The notes beneath the pieces were generated by a model that saw nothing but the letters and a program-made list of their open reading frames with translations, made no database searches and had not been told where the DNA came from. From Polytrichum commune (Eukaryota; Streptophyta; Polytrichopsida; Polytrichales; Polytrichaceae): 64,000 nt of DNA. Positions 33,480 to 45,210 of this stretch are shown one piece after another. Position 1 is the stretch's first letter; each line of letters opens with the position of its first letter. Made by a program: the position numbers and the translations under genes. The DNA is taken from positions 65,004,533 through 65,068,532 of the forward strand of contig OX485804.1 of NCBI GenBank assembly GCA_950295325.1, read 5' to 3'.

Positions 33480-35578
33480 ATAAAAACTAGATTGTTTTGG
33501 TGGGAATTGCCCTTGTGCTATGTATAAGCATTGCTATTTGTGAGAAGGCATTCCTAGGCCAAAATTGCATCAGAATAAAACATCATAACCAAATGCTAAC
33601 AAGGAACCTAAAGATTGTGTTTCAAGTAGCACTAAAAGGTCCCATCCAAGGTTGTCATGATATTTTGATGGGGTCATAGGTATATGGAAGAACAACACGA
33701 GATTTAGGTACCTCTTCTCCCATCTTGAAAGGTATTTGTCTAGTTTGGGAGGTGCTAAAATTGACAAGTGTCTTTGAGTTGCCTTTGAAATTAAGATGTA
33801 TGTTATAAGAATTTTGACATTGATGTTTGATTTGTATTAAATTTATGTATTAATCCTTAACCCTTTTAAATCCCAAGGTCATCAACCATCAATATGTACA
33901 ATCGGGAACGGACACTTATGTTTTTTTGTTGTAAATTTAAACTAATATCTTTCAAATGTTTTTAGTATATGCTAGTATTTTTGTAGAATATAAATGATAT
34001 TGTATATTATAGTAATTAATATATAAAGTGAAAAATGTCTATCCTTTGATGTTCTTTGGTGGTTGATGACTTTACAATTTAGAGGTGTTGGAAATCCTTG
34101 GCCCCCAACCGGTAAGGGGCTTTGCCAAGTTCAATCCCTGACAAGTATATTTGGAATGAATTTTGGACTCTTAGATTCTTTTTTTGTTTTTTTCTTTCTA
34201 ACCAGTTGATCAAGCGAAAATTTAGTTCACTAACCATTTAGTTTCCAAGGGGTCCAATTTTTAACTGAGAGGGATAAACAAGTTGGGAAAAGGAACGGAA
34301 GTTATTTTGGATGATTAGATTCCAACCAACTACCCTGCGTCCTAAATGTACTCAAAGACTGTCTAGGTGGTTCTCAAAAGATTAGACTAAAATTTCTCCC
34401 CATGAACTAGCCCTCATTGCTAATAGCCCACCCACACTTACTGGTGCGGGCCGCTAGTGAACGGTGAGTACCAACACTAGTTGTAACCAGTGGCTCTCAC
34501 TGGCTAAACCAACTCTAAAAGTGGCCTCTGCTAATAGGAATTGTTCACTGGTGGCCTACACCCAGTAAGTGTGGGTGGGCTATAAGATTGCATTGGGCTT
34601 GGGCTAGTTGCACCTATAGGCACATGGCTTAGGGCCAAGTTCCATGTGTCGGTCCCGGTCCGTTTTTTTTAAATAAATGGGTGGGCCAGTGAAAAGAGGG
34701 TGGTGCCATGTACCCATCCCTCTCACCCAAGAACTGATACCCCCCATGGATGGGTGTCCCACATTTTGTGTTGTGCAAGAATGGGTGCCAAAGGACCGGT
34801 GGTCCTAGTGGTCACAAGAAGCGTATGTGCTGGTTAGAAAGTTCCGGTGACCGGATCGGCCGGTCACCTAGGGTACACCCTTGGATACCAAAGGCCACTT
34901 TGTTCTTCAAGTCCTTTCTTTTGAGGAGTACTTCTAGGGAACGTGTATTTTATGATGTTTTTAGAATCTAAATCTTAACTATATTAGATATATAAGGCAA
35001 ACAAATCAAAGGAAACACTCATGAAATATTTAAAAGACTACTTTGGTATCGTTTAGGTGTCACAATTAAGTTTTATTAAAACAAACACATGATTATTTCA
35101 CTTTATGTAGTGGTTCCATTGACAATTAGATTATCAATTAGGGGTATAAACTTAAAAAATCTCTATGTATCAGTACATTCAATATTGACAGCCACTCACC
35201 TCACTCTAATAACCCGAACAACAATCCGGCAGTGAGTAGGCCATTTACTTACCAAAATTGGGGGCACTTGGGTATAGTCCATACTCTTGCATTTAATTTT
35301 CAAAAATTAGTGTAACTTCAAATTTACAATGTAGTCAACATTAATCAAAAATTTTGATATTCTTAGATTAATTATGATTCTAAATTAGATTGTCATGCTA
35401 TAACCTTTTACCCAATTTTGGCCAAAGTAATCAGAATGTTCATGGATTGCGTTAATAAGCTAAACCACATATTGACAATCACATGAGGAATCTCTCCTCT
35501 GTAATAATTCAATTCTTCTACGAGGCAAACCCTAAACCATGTAAACGCATGTTATTTTTGCAAATCTATTAACGCAAA
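33480..35578. other. AT-rich spacer with one small MITE
   Basis: No gene recognised. ORFs are short (up to 73 aa). The only structured feature is the MITE at 34,423-34,583. A second G/C patch at 34,640-34,880 contains a 73-aa ORF without recognisable features. Confidence 0.5.
34423..34583. mobile_element. Small MITE with perfect inverted ends (161 bp)
   Basis: Ends read ATAGCCCACCCACACTTACT and the exact inverse on the right. Similarity continues inward about 20 bp (AGTGAAC on both arms). The symmetrical TA at both tips suggests a TA duplication, as in Tc1/mariner-type MITEs, but the superfamily is not certain. Confidence 0.75.
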
Positions 35579-35668
35579 AATAATGAACTATGTGCTTTTA
35601 CTTAAAATTCATTCTAGACTATTATTATCTTAATTCTAGTCAATATGTACTAATGATGGCCCATGTTA
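35579..35668. mobile_element. LTR fragment related to the Ty3/gypsy element
   Basis: TTCATTCTAGACTA-like sequence and GGCCCATGTTA at the end match the last 85-90 bp of the LTRs at 42,926-43,152 and 48,020-48,259 with about 10 substitutions. No internal domain is adjacent, so it is a truncated or solo LTR remnant of the same family. Confidence 0.75.
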
Positions 35669-35743
35669 TGTGTCGGGTTTAATAAAAAAAAGGATCAAAA
35701 ATCACTTATAAACAATGAACAATGACGATTTCAACTAAAATAA

Positions 35744-35977
35744 TATAGATATAGATAGATAGATAGATAGATAGATATAGATAGATATATAGATATAGAT
35801 ATAGATATAGATATATAGATATAGATATATAGATATATAGATATATAGATATAGATATATAGATATAGATATATAGATATAGATATATAGATATAGATAT
35901 ATAGATATATAGATATATAGATATAGATATATAGATATATAGATATAGATATATAGATATATAGATATAGATATATA
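35744..35977. repeat. ATAG/ATAGAT microsatellite (about 234 bp)
   Basis: Uninterrupted mixture of ATAG, ATAGAT and ATATAGAT units. The long Tyr/Ile/Ser ORFs read through it are artefacts of the repeat. Confidence 0.98.
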
Positions 35978-36404
35978 TTTACATATTTCCATAGATGACA
36001 GTAGTACCAACCTATGCATATCAACAACACATAATTTGGAATTCATTCAATAAATGTATGGAAATTGATGTGCAAATCAAATATGAAAAGTTAAATGATG
36101 ATGACCTCCAAATTTAGTTAGAAAGTAGGAAATCGAAATAAACCGTCACCCCACATAGAAGTCACCCCCATAAAATGGGTGACACCACCCATTTGTTGGA
36201 TGATGTCACCCGTTTCTCTAGGACCAGGTCATGGAAATTGGCCCTGATCCCTAGAAATTCGTCCGAAAAGGAGGGAAGGAAAACTGGAGTGTGGAGATCT
36301 ATACACACTATATACCCTTTATATACACTTAGCACTCGACCATTTATTGTATCTCTTCGAGCTCTCAGCTTTCGAACATGCAGTCTGCTGTTTGATTACA
36401 TTCT

Positions 36405-36835
36405 CATTTGTAAGGTTAAAGGTTACGCTCAATCATTTGGAAGATTAAAGGTTACCCTCTCTCATTTGTAAGGTTAAAGGTTACGCTCGTAATGACATGC
36501 AATTCTTTGTTAGACTTTTAATGTTAGGAATGTACTCTGAATAAGGTGATTTGTTGTTTCAACGATCTACTAGGTCGACCGTTTGGAAGGTTACGCTCGT
36601 AATGACATGCAATTCTTTGTTAGATTTTTAATATTAGAACAGTACTCTGAATACGGCGATTTGTTTTTTCGACGATCTACTGAGTCTCTCATTTGGAAGG
36701 TTACGCTCTCTCATTTAGAAGGTTATGCTCGTACTTACATGCAATTCTTTGTAAGACTTTTATTGTAAGGAATGTACTCTGAATACGGTAATTCATTTTT
36801 TCGATCATTTGGGAGGTTACGCTCGTAATACATGC
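36405..36835. repeat. Tandem repeat array upstream of gene copy C
   Basis: Three units of about 115-130 bp (starting near 36,478, 36,592 and 36,715) each carry GGTTACGCTCGTAATGACAT, CATGCAATTCTTTGT and TACTCTGAATACGG followed by TTTTTTCGA. A shorter 30-bp unit (GTAAGGTTAAAGGTTAC) is repeated just before them. Single copies of the TACTCTGAATACGG block occur upstream of copies A (4,653) and B (25,013). It lies 350-750 bp before the ORF and could be a multiplied promoter block. Confidence 0.8.
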
Positions 36836-37167
36836 ATTCACTGAGTTTACAAGGATACAGGCTCAGCTTCTAAATCATGGTCTGCAACTGTTAATTGATT
36901 ACATCTTCTGGATCTGGAAGTAGGACATAACTTTCTTTCAACAAACGCCTGTCGATTTGTAGTATTTAAACTTGTATAGATGTCTCAAACATTTCTTGTT
37001 AGTAAAACACATGTCTTTCAATGCCACTTGTTGTCACACTGGCTTCTTGCTAAATTGAGCCATTAACCTTGTCATCAATATTCTACAAAATGTAGTCAAA
37101 TAGTACTATCATCGTTTAGAGGCCCATCTAACGCGATCTAGGCCCTCTGCACTGGTTTTACAGGCCG

Positions 37168-37509
37168 ATGAAGCCGAAGAGAAAGTTTCCTGAGGCACTT
37201 TCAGTTCCAAAAAAGACGCGATCGCGCTACGATACACCTCAAAACAATTATAGTGCTATTTCTTCTCCAGCGCCAGCCACAGGAGAGGCCGTTGCGACCG
37301 GCACACCTATTCTTGTGACGAAGGGCAAAGAGGTCGGAACCAGCTTTGAGAACACTCTTAAAGGGCTTGCAGATGCGGCGGTTACAGACCACACCATCGT
37401 CACTTTGGTCAACATCACGACCACCTATGCAAGCGGCCAAGAAGAACTAGGTCGTAAGTTAAAGATGGCCATAGCAGAGCGTCTGAGATCGTATCTGCCA
37501 GAGAAATAG
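37168..37509 (+). CDS. Family copy C: small basic protein of unknown function (113 aa)
   Basis: Begins MKPKRKFPEALSVPKKTRSR, strongly basic at the N-terminus and NLS-like, then the family signature SAISSPAPAT at about residues 29-38. A middle part GLADAAVTDHTIVTLVN aligns with copy B, and it ends SGQEELGRKLKMAIAERLRS plus YLPEK. It lacks one SGQEE-containing stretch found in B. ATG choice is supported by the position shared with A and B right after TTTTACAGGCC(G). AATAAA lies at 37,597-37,602, about 90 bp past the stop. Conservation of the frame between B and C, despite many base differences, suggests past selection on protein. Function unknown. Confidence 0.6.
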   Translation: MKPKRKFPEALSVPKKTRSRYDTPQNNYSAISSPAPATGEAVATGTPILVTKGKEVGTSFENTLKGLADAAVTDHTIVTLVNITTTYASGQEELGRKLKMAIAERLRSYLPEK

Positions 37510-38329
37510 TTTTGACTTAATATCTCTCCACTGGCAAGAGGAGCAGCACTTAGCATTGCACTCAAGAAAGAGTACGATGTTATGTTAAGATCCATAAATA
37601 AAGTTGTCACGAATACATATATACTGCATTTCAACCTCTATTTGTTTCGAAGTTTTCACTAGAAAGACGAAAACAAGACCACAACGATGTAAAGATCGAA
37701 CACTGCAATCAATCCTTAGCATAGGGTTGTGATGTTGACCAAAACTACACACACACATATAAAAACCCAATCAATCCTTCACATACCACGCACACACTCA
37801 CAACATCGTCACAACGGCGCCTAGAAAGTTCGGCACAAATCGCAGAGCATACATGAATACTGAATGTGTTTCTTGATAGCAATATGACCGAGTGGCTATA
37901 GCTTCGACCGTTAGATTGCATGGCCGCTTGGTTTGATCGCAGCCGTCCACTTAGAGACCCTAGCCCTAGCCCGCCGCAACTAGCCATCTCCGCATCCAGG
38001 TAGTCCAGGATCGTAGATCTAGATGAATCCCCACCGTCGATTTCTATGTGTGTGTTACACATGATTGAGTTGTGTTGAAACTGTTGAAACTTAGGGCCAG
38101 TTCACATGGGTTCCAAGTCCGTAGTCCCAAGTGACTTTAGATCAATCAGTGCACTCTCAACCGTTGATTTACCACTTCACACTTGTCCCTTCACACTTCA
38201 CACTTCACACTCAGCATGTGCACAACCAATCTATTAACACACATTGTTAAATCTAGTGAAGATTGACACCTTGTAACCACTGGTTGAATGCACCCATGTT
38301 CTCCAAATAAAATTGAACAAGGTTTTAAA

Positions 38330-39030
38330 AGAGGAAGCTAGAAGAGCAACGTGAGATCAAAAGCGGAACGCCTTGCCCCATGTGGGCTACATGAGAAAAG
38401 GGCTTCAACGTCATACACCATGAGGGTTAGAGTTATAGAGGCATACCCTTCTCGGCCTTTTGGCTAAGACCAAGTGTAGTATCCATTCTTATCATACGAG
38501 GCTCATCAAGCCTCATGATATTAATCTATTTTTTCTTGTGTGCGAATCCATTTGGTAGTTTGCTGCCGTGACTCACGAGTGTCGCCTTGGTATTCTACTA
38601 CCTCCTTGGCAGGTGCAGTCCTACCCTCCAAGGATTTAAGCAATCACAAAACTGCTAGCAGAAACTCTGGTTTGAGACTCTTGAACACATGCTTCTGAAG
38701 TTTCTGAACAGGATCGTCATCACAGACAGAGGATATATTGATACTCGTAGTTGATTTTAGGGTTTAGGGTTTAACGCTTCCCTGCTCTCCAGTACCCTTT
38801 GAAGTAGTCACTCTTTGAAGTAAACCCAGCGCAGAGGCAGAATCATGAGCCCTTCAAATACCAATACTTCTGCAATTGCAAAAAGGCATCACAAACAGTG
38901 CAAACACTCTAACTCTGGCTTGTGCTATAATCTGTGGTAGTGTCCCATCATCCTATGGATAAATTGTCTGAAATGTTGGTTAAAAATCTGCCTGCTCTGG
39001 TGGTAGTGACCAGGTGCTAGGGCATTGCTG
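38330..39030. repeat. Duplicate of the U2 locus region
   Basis: Shares promoter-proximal, U2 and 3' flanking sequence with 13,230-14,210, including GGTAG.GTCCCATCATCCTATGGA near 38,934. A short run of telomere-like TTTAGGG units (38,756-38,775) lies inside. Confidence 0.75.
38443..38632 (+). pseudogene. U2 snRNA pseudogene
   Basis: Starts ATACCCTTCTCGGCCTTTTG and keeps GTAGTA (38,476-38,481), but lacks 13 nt that form much of stem-loop IIa and carries many changes in the 3' stems. The upstream element has decayed to GCCCCATGTGG and the TATA-like box to ACACCATGA. A DNA-level duplicate of the 13,352 gene rather than a reverse-transcribed copy, because the 5' and 3' flanks are also shared. Confidence 0.85.
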
Positions 39031-39184
39031 GGATTGCTACACTAAATATGATACTTAGTGTCACTAAATATTTGGAGTTACACAGTGCTATATCTTTTTT
39101 ACAATGTATATACCTTTTTTACCTAGTAAAGTTGTTAACGTTGTATAATGTCCAAACAACCAATTACACATTTGTTGGTAAAAC

Positions 39185-39290
39185 AAGAAATATATAATAA
39201 GTAGATATAGCATTGTGTAAGATGTAAAGAAAGAAAAGAAAGAAAGAAAAGAAAGACGTAAAGATGTAAAGAAAGAAATGAAAAAGGAAC
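39185..39290. repeat. AAAG-rich simple repeat
   Basis: Runs of GAAA/AAAG with interspersed GTAAAGATGTAAAG. It makes a Lys/Glu-poor, low-complexity stretch and no gene. Confidence 0.85.
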
Positions 39291-39649
39291 ATCAATGTAA
39301 TACATTGACATATAATGTTTGTTCACCACATTCTACCTGAATATGTAAAAAATTTATTGATAATGAATTAATTCCTCTTGGGAAGTGAATAGGATGTGGC
39401 ACTGCATACATCTCCCCAATAGGACTGACTTGTAAACAATACATAATATCAAACGGAAATAATGATCCACCTAAGGACCACTCTACATGAAAATAAAATA
39501 AAATAAACATCAGTTAAATTTATTTGCACCGACGTGAATGGAAGCCCGTTCTTCTAATTTACCCTAATCCTCCTTACCAGGGGACATGGTAGGCGTACTT
39601 CCATCCTTCCAAGAGGTAGGCTCCTTAAAATAATAGTTTCAAAAGGGTG

Positions 39650-40600
39650 TGGTTTATGAGTTTTTGGTGAATTAGGTGTGGGTGTTTTGGTTCATGGGGG
39701 CAAGTCACTGAGGCTTGGTTGATGTCAAGCCTTCCTTTGTATAGGACAAGGTATGTGAGGTATTTTATGGCTACTTGATGCATGTGTTTCATAAAAATTT
39801 GAACTTTTCAAGGAGTATTTTGAGTTTTTCTAGAGCTTCGAGTGATTGTTTGTATATGACTCCTCGTACCCTTGTTGTGATGGTAATATTCCCATCCCAT
39901 AATTTTTAACATATGAATGAGGGGGTCACATTTGTTTTTGTTTTGTTTTGTTTTGTTTTTTCTTGTCTTATGGCAGTATTTGGGAATCTATCATGTCAAT
40001 ATGTGAATTATATGAACTGTATTGTATTTGATGGGTTTGGGGGGGATGGGTGTATGGCTATCTATGAGGCCCCTAGTATACATAATATGCCAGGTCTTAG
40101 TTGGGCTAGACACGTGCATGTGTTGGGGAGGCACGTACATTGTATTAACCATTATGGTTGTGATGTCTTTAGCCAATTGTGTTGGTTGTCGGCATTTAGT
40201 AGGGTTGTGTTTCTTGACACTCTAAATTTTAAGGTTGCACTCCGCTTGCATTCTCCGTTACAATATTGTTGGTGTAATTAATTTCTATTGTGTTTTCTTC
40301 TTGCCATACCACAACAATGCAAGCCAGTTGTTAAAATGCCAATTCACAATGCACCCCCTCACTCTTGGGCTACAAATTAAAGGCTATCAAAATTTTGTAA
40401 GACAAATGGGTATTTAATATTGAATGCATTCTAGAGTTCTAATTACCAATAGGGTATTGGAATTTTAGGCTCAGCATAATTTTTTTTTCTACTTTAAGAA
40501 CTCCTACCATTCTAATTCCCAAAGATAATACCCCCCTTGAAAATAAGCGGTTATAGCAGGTGTCTCCAAAACTTTACTATGAGTGCCCCCACCCCCACCC
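39650..40600 (-). pseudogene. Decayed LINE C-terminal fragment, endonuclease-like (copy 2)
   Basis: On the minus strand, CTCLAQLRPGILCILGAS, then NTIQFI.FTY and HDRFPNTA, then VRGVIYKQSLEALEKLKI and HQVAIKYLTYLVLYKGRLD. It aligns with copy 3 at 32,436-33,090 and fills in its missing pieces. Several stops, and a (GTTTT)n expansion at 39,940-39,960, have broken it. It is the downstream end of the same relic as 48,260-49,300. Confidence 0.45.
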
Positions 40601-40603
40601 CAC

Positions 40604-42689
40604 GGGGAGGTGACTGATGAAATTTTAGAAACCACGTGAGATAAAAAAAATAGGATCAATTTAATTCATCGAGGGTAAATTTTATAAATTTGTTAGATCT
40701 ATCATAGCATTGGAAATATGTCCTCTACATGATTATTTGTAAAATAGGGTGGTGAATAATTCCTTCATTTTAGTAATCAGTAGAAAAAGAATAGGGTAAT
40801 AGATATTGGATCCCCCCAAATGTGTGTAGTAGGATCAATAGAATAATTATGGGTCTGACTACTTGGATGAAGAATTGTGTAAATTGTGTCCAAATTTGAA
40901 TGAAATGCGTTAGTATGGAGGGAAATGTTGTGGATTTCTTTGGGGGAAGGAATGTTGTGACTTCTCAATGGCCCTTGGGCTTGCTTAGGGTTGGGCAAGC
41001 ACAGTGGCGTGAAGGCGGTGAAGCGTTCGGGTAGGAGGTCTTGCGTTGGTGAAGCATGACACATAGGCGGTAGGTAAGACACATTTTTTGGAGCTTTCTT
41101 CTTTGCTCCACAACGTTCACACAAGGTGTTTCATGAGCGCCAAAGATTCAGCTTGCTCCGCTTGCATGCGGTAAGAATTGATTTCAAACTCCAACTCCTT
41201 GATTTTCCCCTTCCACTGCCCGTTTTTTGACGACATGCTATTGATTTCCGACGCACTCCTAGATGTGAGATGTAGAAAGATGAAGAGTTACAAAACCTGA
41301 ACGTGAGCATAGAAAGATGAGATGTTTTCCATGTTATTGTGTACTTGTATCTTGTTCTTTGAGAAATCTACCTCAAGTGGGATGTTTTGATGTCGCTACC
41401 AATAGTTGTAAAAATGTGTATGTTTTGATGAGATGTATCATTTGGATTTTGTATAACAAGTGGTTTCGGAGTCAGAGGACGAGGTCCTACTGGAGATTGC
41501 AGTGTCATTCCATGAGAGGCCAATTTTGTCATCGAACTGGAACTAATGTCATGGAAACTAGGAGATTACTCAGATGAAAAAGAGATTAAAAAAGTTCGTG
41601 AGGTTGGAATTGGGTTCCAAAAAGACCGATATTGGGATCATCTCGGAAATGTGAGCCAACTTTTCTCATATGACCATTTTCAACCCTAGAATTATAGGTT
41701 TCTTTCGAAGATTTCAAACATAAAATTACAAACTCCATTATGTAATCCTAGTAATGCTAGTAGTGTCCAATATTCCAACACTCTATTGATTGCATTTTTG
41801 CTAAAACAATCTTTTGTAGATGATCGATGATGCGCTACAACATTTGGCAACCTCACACAGTGGTAGACGTAAAGGATTGCACTTCGCCTTGGAGGAAGAC
41901 TTGGTGGAGTGGTTGGACACTTCAAAGGTTGCATGCCTCATGCCAACAATTAGTTTTAGTTATTCGTCATCATTGGTGTTAAACAAACCTCTCCAATTTT
42001 TTTAGTCTTATTATGACATTGTAGAGGATATTGACATGTATTGGAGGATGCATAGTTATATCCTAACCTTTCACATTGTAAATATTTGGTACAAGGTTGA
42101 ACGTGTTTGTGAACATAATTAAAGTAAATGTTTTCAATTTGTGTATTTAGCTTTCTTTCATTTGAATGCAATCTTTTGTTTTTGGAGTACATAATTGTGC
42201 AAAAAATCATGTCTAGTGATAATTGATTGTGTTTCTTGTTTATTCTATCGGTGTTTACAACTTGTCTATGTTAGCTTGTATATTTTGTTATCTCTATGTT
42301 TATTGGTAATCTTTTAAATAATATTCAAGTGTTATTGATTGTGTTTTGAACAACATTTTGAACGGTTTAGCATTGGTATAACTAATTGAAACCAATTGAA
42401 TGACAAGATGAATGTTGTAGAACATTTGTTGCTCACATAGTCAATTTTGCAATGCTATAGTATTCCATCTATTCTTTGGTACTTGTACGATTTATTAAAA
42501 AAAGTATGATGCCAAAAATGAGCCTCTCTAAACAATTACAAATAAATATAGGGTGTTAACAAATACGTCAAAGTAGCTTTACATCTACATATAGGGAGGG
42601 AAAAAATATTGAGAGGTGCATAAATATCCCCCCATTAAATACCCCATTATCGCACGTGGTTACAAAATGTAAGGGGGTGTGATCCCCCC
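40604..42689. mobile_element. DNA element I, about 2.09 kb, inserted in a C-rich tract
   Basis: Left tip GGGGAGGTGACTGATG, right tip the complement of GGGGATCACACCCCC, bounded on both sides by CCCCACCCC-type sequence. The matching unoccupied site is the C-run at 9,683-9,697. Its left 350 bp and right 580 bp match, in inverted orientation, the element at 55,376-56,691. The extra middle holds a 41-residue charged reading frame on the minus strand (41,130-41,260, containing GQWKGKIKELEFEINSYRMQ) and an ORF at 41,820-42,005 (+). No transposase was recognised, so the superfamily is open. Confidence 0.65.
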
Positions 42690-42925
42690 GTGCCCCACCC
42701 CCACCCCACCCCACCCCGCATTGGCCTACCCAATTGGTGGTGATTGGGATTGTGTTACATTGGCATAGGTAGGATTTCTTGATGGCTTGAGCTCCCCATT
42801 TATCTCTACAGGAGGTGGTTTTTGTGCAGGTATGAGATATATTTGTTTTCCGACGTATTGATTGTCATTATTGGTGTTTAGAGCATGCATTGGTTCTTGT
42901 GGTGGGGGTGTGGCTATTGGTTGTA

Positions 42926-43152
42926 TGTAACAAAACTCTAGTTCTCTATTAGACCACGAGATAAGATAAAGGACCCTTTCTCTCATGCAAGTGCCCTTTA
43001 TATACCTCCCCACCATGTCCAGTTGTCTTAAGTTTAATCAAAGTAAAACGCAAGTTCAACTATAATGAACTCTACGCTTTTACCTTAAATTCATTCTAGA
43101 CTACCGTTATCTTAGTTCTAGTCAACATATACCAATAGTGGCCCATGTTACA
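42926..43152 (-). repeat. 3' LTR of the Ty3/gypsy element (227 bp)
   Basis: Starts TGTAACAAAACTCTA and ends GGCCCATGTTACA, with 5'-TG...CA-3' termini. It pairs with the LTR at 48,020-48,259. A polypurine tract (AAATGGGGAGGAG, minus strand, 43,153-43,165) abuts it. Confidence 0.95.
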
Positions 43153-43371
43153 CTCCTCCCCATTTAACTTTGAGGGTTTTTGCTCAAATGGTACACTATC
43201 TTAAACTCCCAACCCATCAACTTGCTTTCATTTATGATTATTTCTTCTATTGATCTTATTGGACACACTAACACTCTCAACACCCTTATTTTGTGTTAGC
43301 CGTTCTTGTGAACGTGCCACTGTGTCCCAATATACTTTGAGCACTTCTGAACTCAAATTTTTTTCTAGCTC

Positions 43372-43584
43372 TCAAGAATTATGTTTAAGTCCATATCCAA
43401 GCCACTTAATGAGGTTAAATTTCTGAGGCCATGTACGACTACCTCTTACCTCATGTGTAAGAACGCGTTCAACATCGAACGACAATTCATCATCTGCTAG
43501 GATTGGTGGTGGTGGAGGTTGTACTTTGGCAAAAGTCTTATATGACTTTAGAAGTGAGATATGAAATACATCATGTATTTTCAA
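43372..43584 (-). pseudogene. Retroelement integrase C-terminal and chromodomain-like segment
   Basis: Contains VFHISLLKSY, the conserved end of the integrase C-terminal region in chromoviruses, then a Pro stretch, then VERVLTHEVRG and LIKWLGYG, the typical chromodomain beginning and W-GY motif. Chromodomains tether integration to marked chromatin. It is truncated soon after GYG, so the last helix is missing. Confidence 0.75.
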
Positions 43585-43706
43585 TGTCTATGGCAATTCT
43601 AATTTGTAAGCCACTTTGCCTACCCTTTTTAATACCTTAAAAGGACCAATCCATCTAGGTAGCAACTTCGTTGCTCATGGCATCTTTAACTTAATGCTAG
43701 ATGTAC

Positions 43707-44649
43707 TCAACAACACTTGAGTTCCAACATCAAAAGATATTTCACATCTCTAAATGCATAGGACTTCTGTCTATTATGTGTTGCTAGCAAATGTTTCTTA
43801 GCCTCTTGCATAATACTAGACATTAATTGCACTAAGTCCTTTGCAACAAGAACATGGCACTTGCGGATTCCAATATTCAAAGGCGTCAAGGGATCCTGAC
43901 CATGATTCAACATAAAAGAAGTGGTTTGAATTGATTCTTGCCAAACATTATTGCATGCAAACTCAACCAAAATATATATATATATATATATCCCAGTCAT
44001 CTTGAGTAGGACTAACATAATGCCTTAGCATATCTTCTAGAATCCTATTAACTCTCTCCCTATGCCCATCTGTTTGAGGATGAAAAGCTATAGACATAGC
44101 TTGTTTTCTGCCCAAAACATTACATAGTGCAACCCAAAACTAACTAGTAAATCGAGTATCTCGATCACTAACTAGCTTTCTAGGAAGATCATGATGTTTT
44201 TACACAAAATCTATGAATAATCTTGATGTTTCTTCTGTAGTAACTGTGGTCACTCTGGCTATAAAATGAGCCATCTTGCTCAATTTATCCACACACACCA
44301 ATAATCCATCATGCCCTTGTTTTGTGGAAGTTAGTCCAGTGATAAAATCAAGGCTAACACATTCCCATTTCTTTTCAGGAATTTCTGAGGGTTGCACTAA
44401 TCTTGCCGTCCTTGTAGTAAAGGCTTTATTACATTGACATACATCACATGTATTCATATAAGTCTTGACATCATCTTTCAATTTTGGCCACCAAAAATTG
44501 GTCTCAACTTGTTTCAAGGTCTTTGTAATATCCATATGTTTACTATAAAAAGTATTATGACATTCAAAGAGTATATCTTTATGAAGGGAACCCACATCGG
44601 GTACCACAATTGCATATTGGCACCACCAAACAACATCTTTGAGGACCAA
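43707..44649 (-). pseudogene. Retroelement integrase, frameshifted
   Basis: The zinc-binding region (HNTFYSKHMD ... CDVCQ) is followed by catalytic core pieces: LDFITGLTSTKQGHDGLLV with the first Asp, SDRDTRFTS with the second Asp (about 44,150), and HPQTDGHRERVNRILEDML with the catalytic Glu (about 44,060). A frameshift or stop separates 44,200-44,649 from the part below 44,170. An AT dinucleotide expansion at 43,972-43,991 breaks the following EFACNN segment. All three catalytic residues are visible, but the frame is not continuous. Confidence 0.85.
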
Positions 44650-44931
44650 TTATGCTAAATTAACCGGGTCCTTAAACCACGGGTCTAAAGCATACACTGC
44701 AATGATCTTATTCAAAAATTCATTGTCGAACTTAGGAAAATGTTTTTAAGTATAGGCCATCTCCATGGGAGCAAGCCTCGCAGTATCGGCTGCCACTGAA
44801 TGGAAGCTAGGACTCAAAGCGCTTCTTATCAGTAAAGCTAACCTGACCCGTTTTTCATCTAATGCGATCATGCTTAATGGATCGGCGACATTGCTTCTCC
44901 CAGGACGATATTCCCATTGATAATGAAAAGT

Positions 44932-45144
44932 TTACTCCAAATATTCTAACCACCGAGCATGATGCCTAGATAGATTTTGTTGTGATTTTACATAGGTTAA
45001 TGGATTATAGTTTGTAATCACTACATATTCTGAACCTTCTAAGTAACAACGCCATGTTTGTAAGGCATGCACAATGGCTGTTAATTTTTGTTCACCTGTG
45101 TTATAATGTCTTTCGGCAGGTGTAAGTTTGCAGCTTTCAAACAC
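44932..45144 (-). pseudogene. Retroelement RNase H remnant
   Basis: Contains ERHYNTGEQKLTAIVHALQT, matching the RNase H segment with its conserved Glu, and ITNYNPLTYV, where the usual TDH/TDN is changed to TNY. It follows the RT segment at 45,211 after a short broken stretch. The changed Asp and the flanking stops indicate inactivity. Confidence 0.8.
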
Positions 45145-45210
45145 AATTGGTAAACTTCAAAATCTATCACCAAATATTGGTAAACTCAAAATAGGTGCTT
45201 AAGTTAACGC

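Noticed and set aside
35731-36046. Two ORFs of about 100 aa rich in Tyr, Ile and Ser
   Set aside because: Produced by the ATAG/ATAGAT microsatellite.
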